DNA from: Bostrychus sinensis
Lineage: Eukaryota > Chordata > Actinopteri > Gobiiformes > Eleotridae
DNA length: 64,000 bases
Direction: 5' to 3'
Assembly (NCBI GenBank): GCA_020698575.1
Contig: CM036241.1
Span: forward strand, 37,183,855-37,247,854
Each line of letters starts with the position of its first letter. The first letter of the stretch is position 1. This document shows positions 34,972 through 45,011 of this stretch, piece after piece. The notes beneath the pieces are model-generated. The model was given only the letters and a program-made list of their open reading frames with translations, was not told the origin of the DNA and ran no database searches. The translations under genes were made by a program, and so were the position numbers.

Positions 34972-35036
34972 GTGGCGACATTATGCTTTTTTCAGGCTTT
35001 TTGAAATAATTTTGACACCTTTGCATTAGTATTTCA
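34972..35036 (+). mobile_element. Family A left end, interrupted copy (part 1)
   Basis: GACATTATGCTTTTTTCAGG, CTTTTTGAAATAATTTTGAC and TTGCATTAGTATTTCA form the left end of family A after TTAA (34968-34971). The copy continues after a 348-bp insertion at 35385. Confidence 0.8.
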
Positions 35037-35384
35037 TGGGGGTGAGACAAGATCTTGCAATTTTGTGAGCTTGCAAAATGTGAATGTGATCTCAGGATCA
35101 GGTTCTGTTTTCACTTTTTACAGGGGAGAGGCGAGTCAATTGAGTTTGTGGCAGAACATTTGGCAGTATGTATGTTCTGCTGTTGCATATAATTCAAATA
35201 ATAGAAGTAAATACCAAGTTGATTTTAAAACATGCACCTACATAGTTTTGCATTTTATCATTTTCAGGTGAATAATTACATTTTTCATTTATCTAAAACA
35301 CATATTTCAATAGTGTAAGTGTCCCGTTAACCCAGTCTCGTGTCTTGTCTCATCTCATGGGATTTGTGTCTTGTCAAACCCGCA
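35037..35384. mobile_element. hAT-type element nested in family A
   Basis: The block splits a family A copy, and GTATTTCA stands on both sides (35029-35036 and 35385-35392), giving an 8-bp duplication. Ends are TGGGGTGAGACAAGAT and, complemented, TGCGGGTTTGACAAGAC: inverted with a gap and two or three changes. The 3' half repeats GTCTCGTGTCTTGTCTC-like text. No transposase frame; frame 35065-35271 has no domain. Confidence 0.75.
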
Positions 35385-35432
35385 GTATTTCACATTTTAT
35401 AACTTCAATCAATGTGGAAAATGCCTTGTTGC
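35385..35432 (+). mobile_element. Family A interrupted copy (part 2)
   Basis: GTATTTCACATTTTATAACT and GTGGAAAATGCCTT continue the copy begun at 34972. Similarity fades after about 35432, so the rest of the element is deleted. Confidence 0.75.
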
Positions 35433-37734
35433 CATGAGATCTCTCAGGGTGGAGTCTGCATGTCCTCCCTCTTTTACACCGGCTTCCTCTCACCTTCCAA
35501 AGACATTCCAAGACGGCAACCATAGGCGGTGACACATTTGGGCCAGCTAATCAGAAGACTTGAGTAAACATTATTAACCTGTCCCATTGCTGCTTCCAAA
35601 CCTGGCACAGCCACACAGGCCAGCGTCTCTGTCAGCAGCTGTACCTTTTAAGTCAATAGCGATGTTCATTTATAACCAAGAGCTGGTAAAACTGTTGGAG
35701 TTTGTCCGTATCCTATCCTTGCTAACGCAGAGAGGACCTTATGTGCCACAGTTGTTAAGAGTTACCCCCAGTTTACACCAAAGGTTATGGGAGCTGCGTC
35801 TGAACCGTTGGGCTCATCACACGGGAGGAGACATCAGTTCTCCTTTTTGTGTTTCCCTTGGAAGCTGAGCGAGGAGGTGATGGTCGAGAGTCTCCCTCCT
35901 GTGAAGTGACGTGAGAGTCATGTTCCTAAAATGTTGCGCTCGTGCATGTCCTTGTGCACATGCTGGCTTGTGACTTGATCAAAAAAATTCGAACACTTTT
36001 CGACTTTTCGCCATTGCCTGACGAGAACCATTGAGTTTAATCAATGGACCAGTGAGCAGACTGATGCTTCTCAGTCACTGAGATCAACAAGGAGGAAAAA
36101 AATAATACCCTTGTGTCAGGCTTTAGGACCTTTCCAGATAATATTACAGAGATGTTAAAAAAAAAAAAAAAAAAAAAATTAGCTTATTCATTTTTTTTCT
36201 TCTTTTTCTTAAACAGAAAAAAAAAATGTTATAGAAGAGACTCAAATAAAACCCTACATTCAATTTGAACAAAATCTTGTTGTAAGAACCTAGTTTATCT
36301 TTGCCAATTTTTATTTTTTATTTTTCTCCAATTGTTTAAAACCTGAAATTCCCTTCTATTGGACTGGCAATTAATTCTGTAGGAGACCCGCAATTTGCTT
36401 TGGAACCGCTCATCGCCTCCCGTGTGTTGGGTCATCACTGATTTTTGTCGGTCGCTGTCATTTGTTGCCTCCCGTGTGTCGAGCCCATGACAATTCATAC
36501 CAGCGGCGGCGGCACATGGACGTCCCAGGAACCACCGCTTCACAAATAGATAGGTTTGAGTTTTATTTTTTTGAGCGGCTCCATGGCGATCTGCAGAGCT
36601 ACAGCCAAGGAAACACAGGAAACAAACTCCAAGTCTTAAAATAAACTTCCTCTACACTTTCAAAATAAAGACTCACTAAACATTAGTAATGTAAACACTG
36701 AGCAGCCATTTTACAAGGACAACATGCAGAAGTTGAATGCCTAGCCACAGTTTTGTGTTTAGACAGTGAGTAGTCTGTAAAACAGAGGGGGATACCTGCA
36801 CCAGCAGCGGAGCAGCAGTAGCTCTGTCGCCCTCGGTGTAAATTGCTGCTTTTATACAGACGTGCACAGTTCCATCTGCTTCTGCCATGCCCCTGGTGTA
36901 AATTCGGGGTTACAGGTTGCAAGCCAGAAGCCCACAATCCTGGCACAGCTTCTGCCTGCCGCTATCTGGTCACTGTCCAGAGTATAGGCTAAGGCCCACA
37001 CCTTTGACCCCAGGAATTAGCAGAAGAAGATGAATGAAGTGATACAGAGTGACCAGATGACACAACAATGCTTCAAATGTATCTCATCATGCTAAAACCT
37101 ATTCCTTTTATGCACAAGGACTATAGCTTTTAAAACATCAAATGCTTTCCTCTCCAGGTTTTGTGCGGAGATCTCACATCCCCTTTTCCCCTAAGAGCTC
37201 GGAGGCCTGCTCTCTTCTCGGCGCAGATTTGCTGACAGCACAGTGGGGAGGAGCGAGCAGAGGAAACGCGAGCCAGTCAGGACTGCAAATATGCTAACCT
37301 CGCCGAATGGAATAAATTGGAAATCACCGGAGTCTTTTTAACATATGAGGTGAGCTGAAGATAATTAGGCAGAGGGAAAAATACAACGTGATGTACAGTA
37401 ACAAATGTCAGCGCTGAACACATGCTGCGAGGAGAGAGGCTGCGTTTACTGTATATAGGTGTCTCATTGTACAGTAAGTCATTAGAGTAAAAGAGCGGTT
37501 GCCATGGTGATCTGTCATCTATGTACAAACCCACACACATTGGCTATTGTGAGAATGGACAGAGGAAACTATTGTGCCTTTTCATGCTATTGCAATAAAT
37601 GTGTGTGACTATTGACCGATTAATGAAAAATGACTGTTTTCTCACAGAGCTACCAACCGATTCATGTGTGGAGCTCGGGGGTCAATCGCACATTGAACAT
37701 TTTTATGCAATTATAAAGAAACATTCATAGCCAT
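35433..37734. other. Non-coding stretch, no mobile element clear
   Basis: A 24-A run lies at about 36155-36178. Text at 36945-36995 (GGTCACTGTCCAGAGTATAGGC) resembles a dispersed fish repeat also seen near 47430. Parts at 35440-35960 and 36900-37560 are less A+T-rich. A 93-codon frame (35587-35868) has no recognised domain and no flanking splice pattern that convinces me. Confidence 0.45.
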
Positions 37735-37835
37735 GGTTCATAAATAAGTGATAAATGAATGAGAGCAGGGGGCTTGTGGATTGGTCAGTGCTTCCTGGAG
37801 TAGGAGGGGGTGAGTAGTGAATGGGGAGCCGTTTG
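37735..37835 (+). mobile_element. Family B fragment
   Basis: ATAAATGAATGAGAGCAGGG followed by GATTGGTCAGTGCTTCCTGG repeats 16090-16140. It is only the middle of the family. Confidence 0.75.
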
Positions 37836-37969
37836 AAGCTAACGGAAAGATTTAGTTTTCTGAAATGCAAATGCTATTTTTATTTTTTTTATTATTATTT
37901 TTTTATAAGGACTCATTTGCATATTAGTAATCTACCTGAGTTTCGCAATAATATCATTTAGTTGAGTTG

Positions 37970-38373
37970 TCATGCCTGTTTGAGTAATCCTCTACAACGC
38001 TCAGTTCCACGAACCTCCGCCTCTCTCACAAACCCCCGCCCACTCCAGGAAGCACTGACCAATCAACAAGCTCTCTACATCCAGTCTGCTCGCTTTCATT
38101 TATCAAATAAAAAAATGGTGTACAGCTATGTTTTTACTGATTCCTCATAGCTATTTTTCATTTAGTTGTAAAATGGCCTCATACAAAAAGTTTAAGGAAG
38201 TAAAGTGCTTTTGTTCTTTAGCTTATGTTCAAAAGGCCGCAACACTCTGCACTCTCCTGTATTCTGCTGGGTTTATGACCTGTTTCTTTATGGCATCAGT
38301 AGAGTACTTATATTGGAAATGTTTTCTTTTAGTCAGATAATGATTTTAAAGGTTGTAAAACATGCAGTGCTGT
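37970..38373 (-). mobile_element. Family B inverted copy
   Basis: In reverse it carries GTTTGAGTAATCCTCTAC, CCAGGAAGCACTGACCAATC, AACAAGCTCTC, TTTATGGCATCAG, AGAGTACTTA and AAAGGTTGTAAAACATG, the complements of landmarks at 15880-16215. With the fragment at 37735-37835 it makes an inverted pair about 135 bp apart. Frames at 37962-38340 run across it by chance. Confidence 0.8.
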
Positions 38374-39079
38374 TCTAGAGGTGACCAAGATTGGTTTAAA
38401 AATACGAATAAAAAAATAATACAGTCTACAGTGTTTTAAGACAAAGCCACTATTATTTCCACTACTAGGATAAAATGCTGAGAGATCCACACTAACCTCA
38501 GGAAGTTTCTCAGCACCACAGCAATTAGCACTTAGCATCTTGTGTACATCGAGCTTAGAGTACACAAAACACACTTTACATTCTGGCCCGGTGTTCCAGC
38601 CTTGACAAATGAGCTCCAGTGACTTTCGCTGAGGATGTAGAGTGAATCTTGCTGAGTCATGACAGACACTTTCCGCGGGCAGCGAGGGGAAAGTCCGGGA
38701 CTGAACCTGGTCCTGCTCCTAGGCTTACAAATGAAGCAGCAGCAAAAGCCAGCACACCGAGGTTTCTCTGAGGTTACTGAGAGTGTTAGTGGCCATTTTA
38801 GAATTTCTCTACAAAATATAAAGTTACAGCAGAACTTTCACCAAAAAGTATAGATTTAACCAAGTTAGTGAAACCAATTAGCATCACCATGATAGACACA
38901 TACAGGTGCATACAGCTCCCCCTCCGCATATTCATCAAAATGGACCCTAATTTTAAGTTTGATTAACAGATTAGCTTGGTTATTAAGTCCAGCTTCTTCC
39001 AAATAGACAGTTGTCTAAAATCAAGCCCTTTCTGTCTCGACAACATTTTGAAACGGTCATTCATGTCTTTGTAACTAAT
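38374..39079. other. Non-coding stretch, no element recognised
   Basis: No coding or repeat signal that I can support. Confidence 0.5.
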
Positions 39080-39204
39080 TGTCTTGACTGCTGTTTACTT
39101 TACACTGATGTAAGCCATATTGCACTTTCATGTCTGCAGTTAGTCCAGAACGCTGCTGCATGGCGTTTAACAGGATCTTGCAAGCACCAACACATCTCAC
39201 CGGT
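39080..39204 (+). pseudogene. L2-type LINE reverse transcriptase, C-terminal part 1
   Basis: The frame reads VTNCLDCCLLY and then LQLVQNAAAWRLTGSCKHQH and ISPV. This is the 'SRLDYCNSLLYG...LQ.VQNAAARLLT.....HITPV' segment after the catalytic domain of L2/CR1/Rex1-type LINEs. The homologous segment in the large LINE lies at 51030-51150. It stops at a 470-bp insertion and resumes at 39673. Confidence 0.8.
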
Positions 39205-39672
39205 TTAAAGCCCAATGCACACCGGAGGCACTGATGTGTGTCAAAAAAAGGCTCCCATTATTTTCTATGAGAGTCCACATATCGGGTGCGTGGCGGTGCT
39301 TGACCCCAAGTTGCTTTTCTCCCCTCTTTTATTTGGATGTGTCAGTGCAGTTAAAAGCACATGCTCCCCTGTACCTCTGCAGTAAACAAAGACAGTTCTC
39401 TGCTCTGTGTGATACAAAGACACAGCTGTAAACACTGAGGGACAGTGGCATGCTGCCTCTGGGACACAGACAGCAGCTACGAACTCCTGCTCCACTCAAT
39501 GCACAGGATAACTCCTCTCTGCTGCTAACTTGCTAATAACTTGCTAATGGAGCAGCCCAGTCTCTCTTCACAGCCTGGGCACACCTCTATCATAACCTAT
39601 AAAACACATATTTTAAACTCCACATTGTTCATGTTAAAGCCTTTTCAAGTACCAAGACGAGCTGTGTTTGTT
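39205..39672. mobile_element. Insertion splitting the L2-type LINE
   Basis: The protein reading breaks after ISPV and resumes with SLHWLPLHF, with nothing of the LINE lost, so about 468 bp were inserted. Motifs such as GCCCAATGCACACCGGAGGC and GTCCACATATCGGGTGCG are reminiscent of fish DNA transposons. I cannot define terminal repeats or a target duplication. Frames inside lack domains. Confidence 0.55.
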
Positions 39673-39890
39673 GTGAGTTGCCTCTCTCCACTGGCTGCCA
39701 CTTCATTTTAGAATTTATTTTAAGCTGTTTTTTTTTTTTGTTGTTTGTTTTTTTTAAATGTTTGAATGGTTTAGCTCCCTCCTATCTCTCTGACCTGCTG
39801 CCAGTAGAGATAAGACAGGCCCGGTCCTATCCTGTTTTTAAATCACTTCTCAAAACGCACGTTTGAGATTTTGACATTTTTATCTTCGTG
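39673..39890 (+). pseudogene. L2-type LINE reverse transcriptase, C-terminal part 2
   Basis: It reads SLHWLPLHFRIYFKL, loses frame at a T run (39728-39760), then FKCLNGLAPSYLSDLLPVEI and SLLKTHV. This is the end of the same reading as part 1 (LHWLP..RI.FK.L...K.LNGLAPSYLSDLL). The tail region after 39870 is not recognisable. Confidence 0.8.
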
Positions 39891-40243
39891 CTGCTTTTAT
39901 TTAAGTTTCAGTGGCTTTATGCTTTTAATTTGTTATTTAATCATTTATGTCTTATCTATTGATCATATTATTATCTGCTGTACACCAGAATACAGCAATA
40001 ATAAGCAGCAGGTCTCTTGTACTTTGGCTGACTACACAGTTCTTTTAAATTGCTTTATAAATAAAATTGGTATAATTGGTTTAATTGAGCCCCTTTAAAA
40101 TGTATTTGCATGTTATAAAAAGCAGCACAAGGGGGCTATGTCTCATTCAAGATCTGTGTCTGTTTGCTTGTGGTGTCAGTTGACATTAGCTCAATAAAAA
40201 ATAACCATTAATGTATCTACCAGTTTTGTTTTTACTTTTTTTC
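39891..40243. other. Non-coding stretch, no element recognised
   Basis: A+T-rich, without a signal beyond the end of the LINE fragment. Confidence 0.45.
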
Positions 40244-40530
40244 ACTGTTCAGTTCACAGGATTTGGTTTCGACCTGGTCTCAGTCCTGAAAAATCTTGGT
40301 CTTGAACCCTGAAATTACAACACTAGTTATTAATATAATTTACTACCTGTATAAATAAATAAATAAATAAATACAATTTCTAGTTTTATTCCTAAGCATT
40401 TGAAAAATTTGGGAGCCAGTATTAATTTTACTACGCAGCACTTTTGGCAGCGCAAGATAGAGCTGTTTTCTCTCAGTAAAAGTCAGCTCTGAGTTCACAG
40501 CATGGTCAGAGTTAATACCAAGTTAAATTC
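40244..40530 (+). repeat. Family D direct repeat, copy 1
   Basis: It shares with 41156-41422, in the same order, GTTCACAGGATTTGG, CCTGGTCTC, AAATCTTGGTCT, GGAGCCAGTATTAA, CAGTAAAAGTCA and CAGAGTTAATACCAAGT. A (TAAA)n tract (40351-40371) has grown in this copy. The GGTCTC/CTTGGTCT theme recalls a fish DNA-transposon group, but no ends are defined. Confidence 0.75.
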
Positions 40531-41155
40531 TGGCGCTGTCTCATCTGCACATGCCAACCTCACGTTCTTTTTTTAAAATGCGGTGATCATTCCAGAATCA
40601 TCTCCTGAATATGTTTAAGGCAGTGAGGGTTAAGTACCCCCGGGTGCGGGCATGGGTGCTGCAGGTCCCATGAGGGAGGAGATGTGAGTAGAGGCTGCCT
40701 GGCTCTGCTCAGATGAGACGTGAACAGCAGGTCCTGGGGGAGGCACAAGGCACCAGTCGACAGCAGGGGCCCCGGGGACATTAATTAAAATGGTGGCAGA
40801 AATCCCTCCTGCGAGCTGGGCATACATTAAAATACATGTGGTTATGAAACAGCCCTGGATATGTTCTGTACGGAGGTTTGCTGTATCCATCACTGCCTGA
40901 GCCATCAGGGGTTTACTGCATATACAAATGTATATGTGATAAGGATTTGAGGTCATATGTCTGCCTGGAAGTGAAAAAAAAAAAAAAAAGCACTACTATT
41001 TTAGTCATTTTTTTGGTTATTTTAATTGAATAATTTTTTTTAAACCTACCATAAAATGCATAAGTGTCCAGCATGTGCATGTAGTACTCACAAAGTGGAA
41101 AATTTCCTAGCATTTATGCATGTTCCTCTTGTATTTACTATAAATTACATTTAGG
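40531..41155. other. Repeat-free stretch between family D copies
   Basis: At 40560-40930 it is less A+T-rich and contains ATTAATTAAAATGG and CATTAAAATACATG blocks. An A run lies at 40975-40989. Overlapping minus-strand frames (40587-40956) lack domains. It may be regulatory, but that is inference. Confidence 0.4.
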
Positions 41156-41422
41156 TGTTCACTTCACAGGGTTTGGCCTCAACCTGGTCTCGGTGCTTAA
41201 AAGTCTTGGTCTCAACTCAGTCTGGAACCCTGAAACTGTTGGCCTTGACTCAGATCTCAGTTCACTCTGCTTTTGATCTGGTCTTGTCTTTCCACAATTT
41301 TCTTATTTGATTCTAAAGCACCTGTAGAATTTGGAAGCCAGTATTAAGTTTATTACACTGCACTTTTTTCGCGACTCAGTAAAAGTCAAAGCATGGCCAG
41401 AGTTAATACCAAGTAAAATTTT
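41156..41422 (+). repeat. Family D direct repeat, copy 2
   Basis: Second copy of the family described at 40244, with extra CTTGGTCTCAACTC-type units in its first third. The two copies are about 0.9 kb apart in direct orientation. Confidence 0.75.
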
Positions 41423-42665
41423 ACATTTAACAATTACATCAAATTTAGTCTCATAAAATTACATATGACACACAAAATGACAAATATTACATATATACAA
41501 TAAAAAAATGCTTGAAATATTTAACTGTCTAAAAAAAATCAGTTTCAGTTTTGAATTTCTCTAAATTTTCTACAGTATTCTATGTTTTACGCACCTCTAC
41601 ATGTTTTTATACTACAAAGCTATTTTTTATGGCTTTTTCCACCCTTTTTTGGCTCATGTGTGTGAAAAGGCATTATAAGAATTTTATATAGAAAGTAACA
41701 TGGCCATGGACAGTGGCCTTCGAAGACAGAGTAACAGTTTGAGAGACACAGTAGATAAAGTAGAGGAAGAGGAGAAACATAATACCTTTTTTTCCACCAT
41801 GGCACCAGTTCAGGGCTGTTTCAGATCTGATTCAGGGTTGGCTCAGGGCTGGTGCTTATATCAGTTCAGTGTTGATTTAGTGATTTTTGAACATTGTTTT
41901 TCCACTAAATGAGGGCTAGAGTAGGGCTACGTCTTCATGTCACTGTATAAAGATTGTTTACTGTCTGCAGAATCAAACAAATATGGGCATTATAAATATC
42001 TGATATTGTCACCTGTGAGTACCAACATTTTTTTTTTCCCACAAGAGCAATCAAAAACCAGAAAGCCTCAAGTTAAACTACAAGAAACTTTACAACAAAA
42101 GGCCAACTGCACAGCACAACTGCTAAGAACTACCAGTCTGTTATGTTATTGTATTCCCCTTACACACACTATTCTATTTCTTCCATATTTTAACAACTAC
42201 ATCTCCTCTCACAGTGGAAACTTTATTAAAATTCAACATGTACTATTTACAAGGTTGCAGTTTTTCTTTGGTAATACTCATAATACAGAAGAGAATGAAT
42301 GTCAGGAAAGCAAGGAATTTCACTGAGGTCACATCGGTGGCATAAACTTCTTTGCCATCCACACAGTCATTCCTCTACTCAGATCCTGAAAGAAGAGCAG
42401 TAGAAGGTCGAACATTGCTTCCGCCTCACTTACTCCGCTGCACCAGCCAGCTCTGGTCCACATTACATCCACCACCTCTACTACTTAGTCATAGTTTTTT
42501 AACTTGTGAAAGGCCACTAAAAGAATACATGGTTAACAAATTCTTAATCTCCAGTATGTGCTTTGGCCGAAGGAGAATTCAGATAAGGATTGAGAAGAAC
42601 CAACTGAGCAAAGGAAGAGGAGGAGAAACAGATCAAAACTGGCATGAAAATAATATTATTTTGTA
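41423..42665. other. Non-coding stretch, no element recognised
   Basis: TTTTTTTCCACCATGGCACC at about 41787 and TTTTTCCACTAAATGAGGGC at 41898 faintly recall the ends of the element at 1495, but are not clear inverted repeats. The 129-codon frame 41937-42326 and 118-codon frame 42352-42708 show no domain. Confidence 0.45.
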
Positions 42666-43123
42666 CGATGTGTGTGTGCGTAATACAATTTGTGTGTGCG
42701 TAATATGATTTCTATCTCATTTATCTGTAAATGCAAAAGTGCTAAAAGTTCCAAGTCTTACAAACAAAGCTCTAATTACACACAAATCATTTTGCTATAG
42801 TCCTGTCATGTCAGATCTGTGTGCCTGTGTTGCCATCTGTGTGTCTTTTACCCTGAGTTTAGACTTACAGGCTGTGGATTGGCCGACACACCAATAGATG
42901 GCAGTAGTAGGTTTTAGCACTTTTGCATTAGATAGATCATTTTACAAACACGGATCTTATAACACACCCACAAAGCATATTACGCACACACAAATCTTTT
43001 TATGCACGCACAAATCGTAATACAGACACGCAAATCTTATCACGCACACACAAATCTTAATATGCACATACAAAACTTGATACACAAACAACTTAATACA
43101 GACAAATCTACTTATACACACAC
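42666..43123. mobile_element. Inverted-repeat element with AC-rich 20-bp arrays
   Basis: The left arm has two units of GTGTGTGCGTAATA and then GCAAAAGTGCTAAAAG. The right arm has TTTTAGCACTTTTGC and about seven units of 'CGCACACACAAATCTTAATA' type. ATTTTGTA (42658-42665) and ATTTTGTG (43124-43131) flank it, a possible 8-bp duplication. The arms differ in unit number, so one array expanded or the other contracted. The architecture matches the element at 55561-56005. Confidence 0.6.
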
Positions 43124-43209
43124 ATTTTGTGGCTACAATAATAGCCTCAAAATATAAATGAAAAAGAGAAAGTATGAGAAAGCAAAACTTGTGTCGTTGG
43201 CTCACTTAA

Positions 43210-43506
43210 AGGTACTAGGAGCAATATATATTTTGTGTCCCATGATATGATGTAAACATGTTTAAATCAAATTTTAGTTTTACTGATAACAATGGTATGG
43301 CTGATTTATTAACAATTTTTTTTAAAAAATTACATAATGCCCAAGAGGCTTTTGTTTACATTTTTTGTTTTAGTTCTAAAAATGCATTGCAGGCTTTTTT
43401 GATTGTCCAATCAGAAAAGCCGAAAGACCGGCAACCCAGACACCATTCTTTTGATTTAGACTATAATACCATTTTCAAACCAGTACAAGCATTGCTTATA
43501 GTACCT
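43210..43506 (+). mobile_element. TTAA-type element family C, copy 2
   Basis: AGGTACTAGGAGCAATATA to GCATTGCTTATAGTACCT, bounded by TTAA at 43206-43209 and 43507-43510. It is 297 bp long and parallels the copy at 29472 along its length. The terminal repeats AGGTACTAxxAGCAAT are clearer here. Frame 43258-43521 is a chance frame. Confidence 0.9.
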
Positions 43507-44561
43507 TTAAGTAGTTGTTGAAAATATTTTATTCTGATGATCAAATATGCCTTCACGGTACTTTATAAAACCAACTATTACAAGAATATCTAAAAAGAAT
43601 ATAAAGTCAGAGACTTGGAAAATGAGTTTCGGCAGCCATCTTTGATTCTGGGAGATTGGCTGTACCACACGCAAACACAGTGCTGCCTCTAATACAGCTG
43701 TCAGCACAATGCCGTGGCACTAATTGGCCTATTAGTTTTGGCATTAGCTGTGGGGGAGGGCCCAGCAGTGCCCGCTGCACTGATGGACTATTGGCCATCT
43801 GACCAGGGCAGGGGGCTGTGAAGTGAGCAGCCACAGCATTAACCAACACTAACAATCAGCCGTACACTTTTGCACTAATGGCACACACCCCGCCTCTCAG
43901 ACCAATTACTCATGTGTACGAGCAGAGTCTCAGCCCACACCATCGCCTTTGAAAAGCCCTTGCCACTGCTTTTTTTTTTTTTTTTTTTTTGAAAATGTCC
44001 CTGTCACATGTGGAAGGCCGCATAGCGTTGGGGCCCATTTGTCAGTGTGCGTTAGGGCCTTATTTTCAGCTCTGTGTCCAGTGGCAGCAGCTCAGACAGC
44101 GGGGGAATCCGAAGAGCATGCATTAAGTGGCTGTATGCGTGATTTATATTTCTGAGGACACACAGGACAGTGTGCAGGAAAAAAAAGCAGGGGATTCTTG
44201 CATAGCCGGCCTACCAAAGTCTATTAACAGGAGTTATAGCACGAACACAGCTCTCATTCAGTCACACTTATTGATTCTGGATCATTTTTTGGCAGAGCAT
44301 TTTTCATGGTTGTTGTGGAGGTGAGAGGGAGGTGGTGCAGCACAGCAGTCCACAGGGCAGCTTTCAGTGAAGTGGAAAAAGTTGAGAGATGTCTAGACAG
44401 AGACCAGTGAAAAACGCCCAACAGAACAGCTTAAAAGAATAGATATCTGCAACTTTTTATGACTGAATATAATGAGGATGTGGCCTACGGGTGACAGCAG
44501 CAACCACTCTTTTCAACACAGTAAAAAGATGTTGTATTTTATAATAAATGGCAAGCACTGT
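43507..44561. other. Repeat-free stretch, partly less A+T-rich
   Basis: About 43620-43960 has balanced composition, with CACTAATTGGCC, GGCATTAGC and CACTAATGGC boxes. A T run stands at 43970-43990. Frames on both strands lack domains. Candidate regulatory DNA only by inference. Confidence 0.4.
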
Positions 44562-44730
44562 ACTGTATAATGCATAAGCTCAGTTCCAGAAGAGTTTGGC
44601 CTCTGTGTAAAATGTAAATAAAAGTAGATTACAATGATTTACAAACCTCATGAAGTCAGATTTTATTCAAAATAGAACCTAAACCACGTATATCAAGTGA
44701 TTAAATGCCAGACATTTAAACATTCCATAG
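44562..44730. mobile_element. DNA-transposon end, probable partner family of 33938
   Basis: GTTCCAGAAGAGTTTGGCCT, CTGTGTAAAATGTAAATAAA and ACAATGATTTACAAA resemble one end of an abundant fish DNA transposon, as I recall it. The other end is not in place here. Confidence 0.4.
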
Positions 44731-44963
44731 GACATAAAAGCTCATTCCAATTATGTTTGTTTTTATTACTGTGATGCTTTAGGGCTCAAAGATTATGAGA
44801 ATCCGGTACTGACCTTCAGCCATGTCCTCTGATTTTCAGACTCATGTCTTGATATCATGTACTGAAGGTGGTAAAATGGTCTTTGCAATCTTACATTAAG
44901 AACATTTTCCTGCAATGCTCTTTATATGTATTAGTGGCAAACCTTTCATCTATTTTTGTTTAA

Positions 44964-45007
44964 AGGTCCCCTATTATGCTAAATCAACTTAGCATAATAT
45001 GGGACCT
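44964..45007. mobile_element. 44-bp snap-back remnant of family A
   Basis: The arms are AGGTCCCCTATTATGCTAA and the complement of TTAGCATAATATGGGACCT. They are 19 bp with a single mismatch and separated by ATCAAC. TTAA stands on both sides (44960-44963 and 45008-45011). It is a family A element reduced to its two terminal repeats. Either deletion removed the whole interior, or a minimal element was mobilised. Confidence 0.9.
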
Positions 45008-45011
45008 TTAA

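Noticed and set aside
39234..39495. Short genes on both strands within the LINE insert
   Set aside because: Both frames are short, overlap in opposite directions and lack domains. The surroundings are a nested insertion.
42960..43130. CRISPR array (regular units of about 20 bp)
   Set aside because: Units are diverged, adjacent without unique spacers, and lie in a eukaryotic-type inverted-repeat element with no cas genes.
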